Assembly: GCF_029784155.1 (NCBI RefSeq)
Contig: NC_073692.1
Span: 17,734,126-17,798,125, forward strand
DNA: 64,000 nt
Direction of reading: 5' to 3'
From: Uranotaenia lowii
Lineage: Eukaryota; Arthropoda; Insecta; Diptera; Culicidae
In this document: one piece after another, positions 63,975-64,000 of the stretch
Layout: the number at the start of each line of letters is the position of its first letter
Numbering within the stretch: the first letter of the stretch is position 1
Notes under the pieces: generated by a model
The model's input: the letters and a program-made list of their open reading frames with translations, nothing else
What the model was told of the DNA's origin: nothing
Database searches by the model: none
Made by a program: the position numbers and the translations under genes

Positions 63975-64000
63975 TTACTTTTTTTCAGGTTTTGGCCAAA

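Overview
This window is intron-bearing, AT-rich eukaryotic DNA dominated by transposable elements. The mix of elements (Pao/BEL, CR1-type LINE, hAT and Tc1-like repeats, TA-flanked MITEs, tRNA-derived SINEs), 60-70 bp introns with GT-AG borders and YVDD/FADD reverse transcriptases fit an insect. A mosquito-like dipteran is my inference. I see no intact host gene. There is no operon, CRISPR array, rRNA or functional tRNA.

Layout. Positions 1-4900 hold decayed host-gene fragments: two THAP-domain relics (+) and a frameshifted copy of the GATOR2 gene mio (-). Positions 4903-6765 are a hAT-type MITE with an 8-bp target duplication. Positions 7361-10602 are a TA-flanked element inside a TTAA-flanked element. 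Positions 11395-14566 are a hAT-like repeat that has itself taken up a SINE and another inverted-repeat element. Positions 15250-16618 are an element packed with GCTGGAAA hairpins. Positions 18900-20723 are an intron-containing, internally deleted hAT transposase pseudogene. Positions 22183-22720 are a (CATT)n microsatellite. Positions 24916-31547 hold four non-autonomous DNA elements, including a Tc1-like giant palindrome split by an element that carries two opposed arrays of 138-bp repeats.

Positions 33154-41424 are a hAT-type element (8-bp duplication) that took up a minus-strand LTR retroelement. That retroelement has identical 359-bp LTRs, a 5-bp duplication, a primer-site-like sequence and a purine tract, but its interior is largely a satellite array of about 98 bp per unit and encodes nothing. 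This is the most unusual object in the window. Positions 41653-49504 are a BEL/Pao retrotransposon with one long open frame that lacks most of its integrase; a 929-bp MITE sits in its 5' LTR. Positions 50560-56080 are a CR1-like LINE with both open frames intact, the best candidate for an active element here. Positions 58981-63975 carry further MITEs, a SINE copy and a large foldback element.

Only the LINE looks autonomous. The MITEs, the satellite-carrying LTR element and the integrase-less BEL would all need enzymes supplied from elsewhere. Identical LTRs and clean target duplications show that several of these insertions are recent. All similarity statements come from reading motifs; no database search was run.
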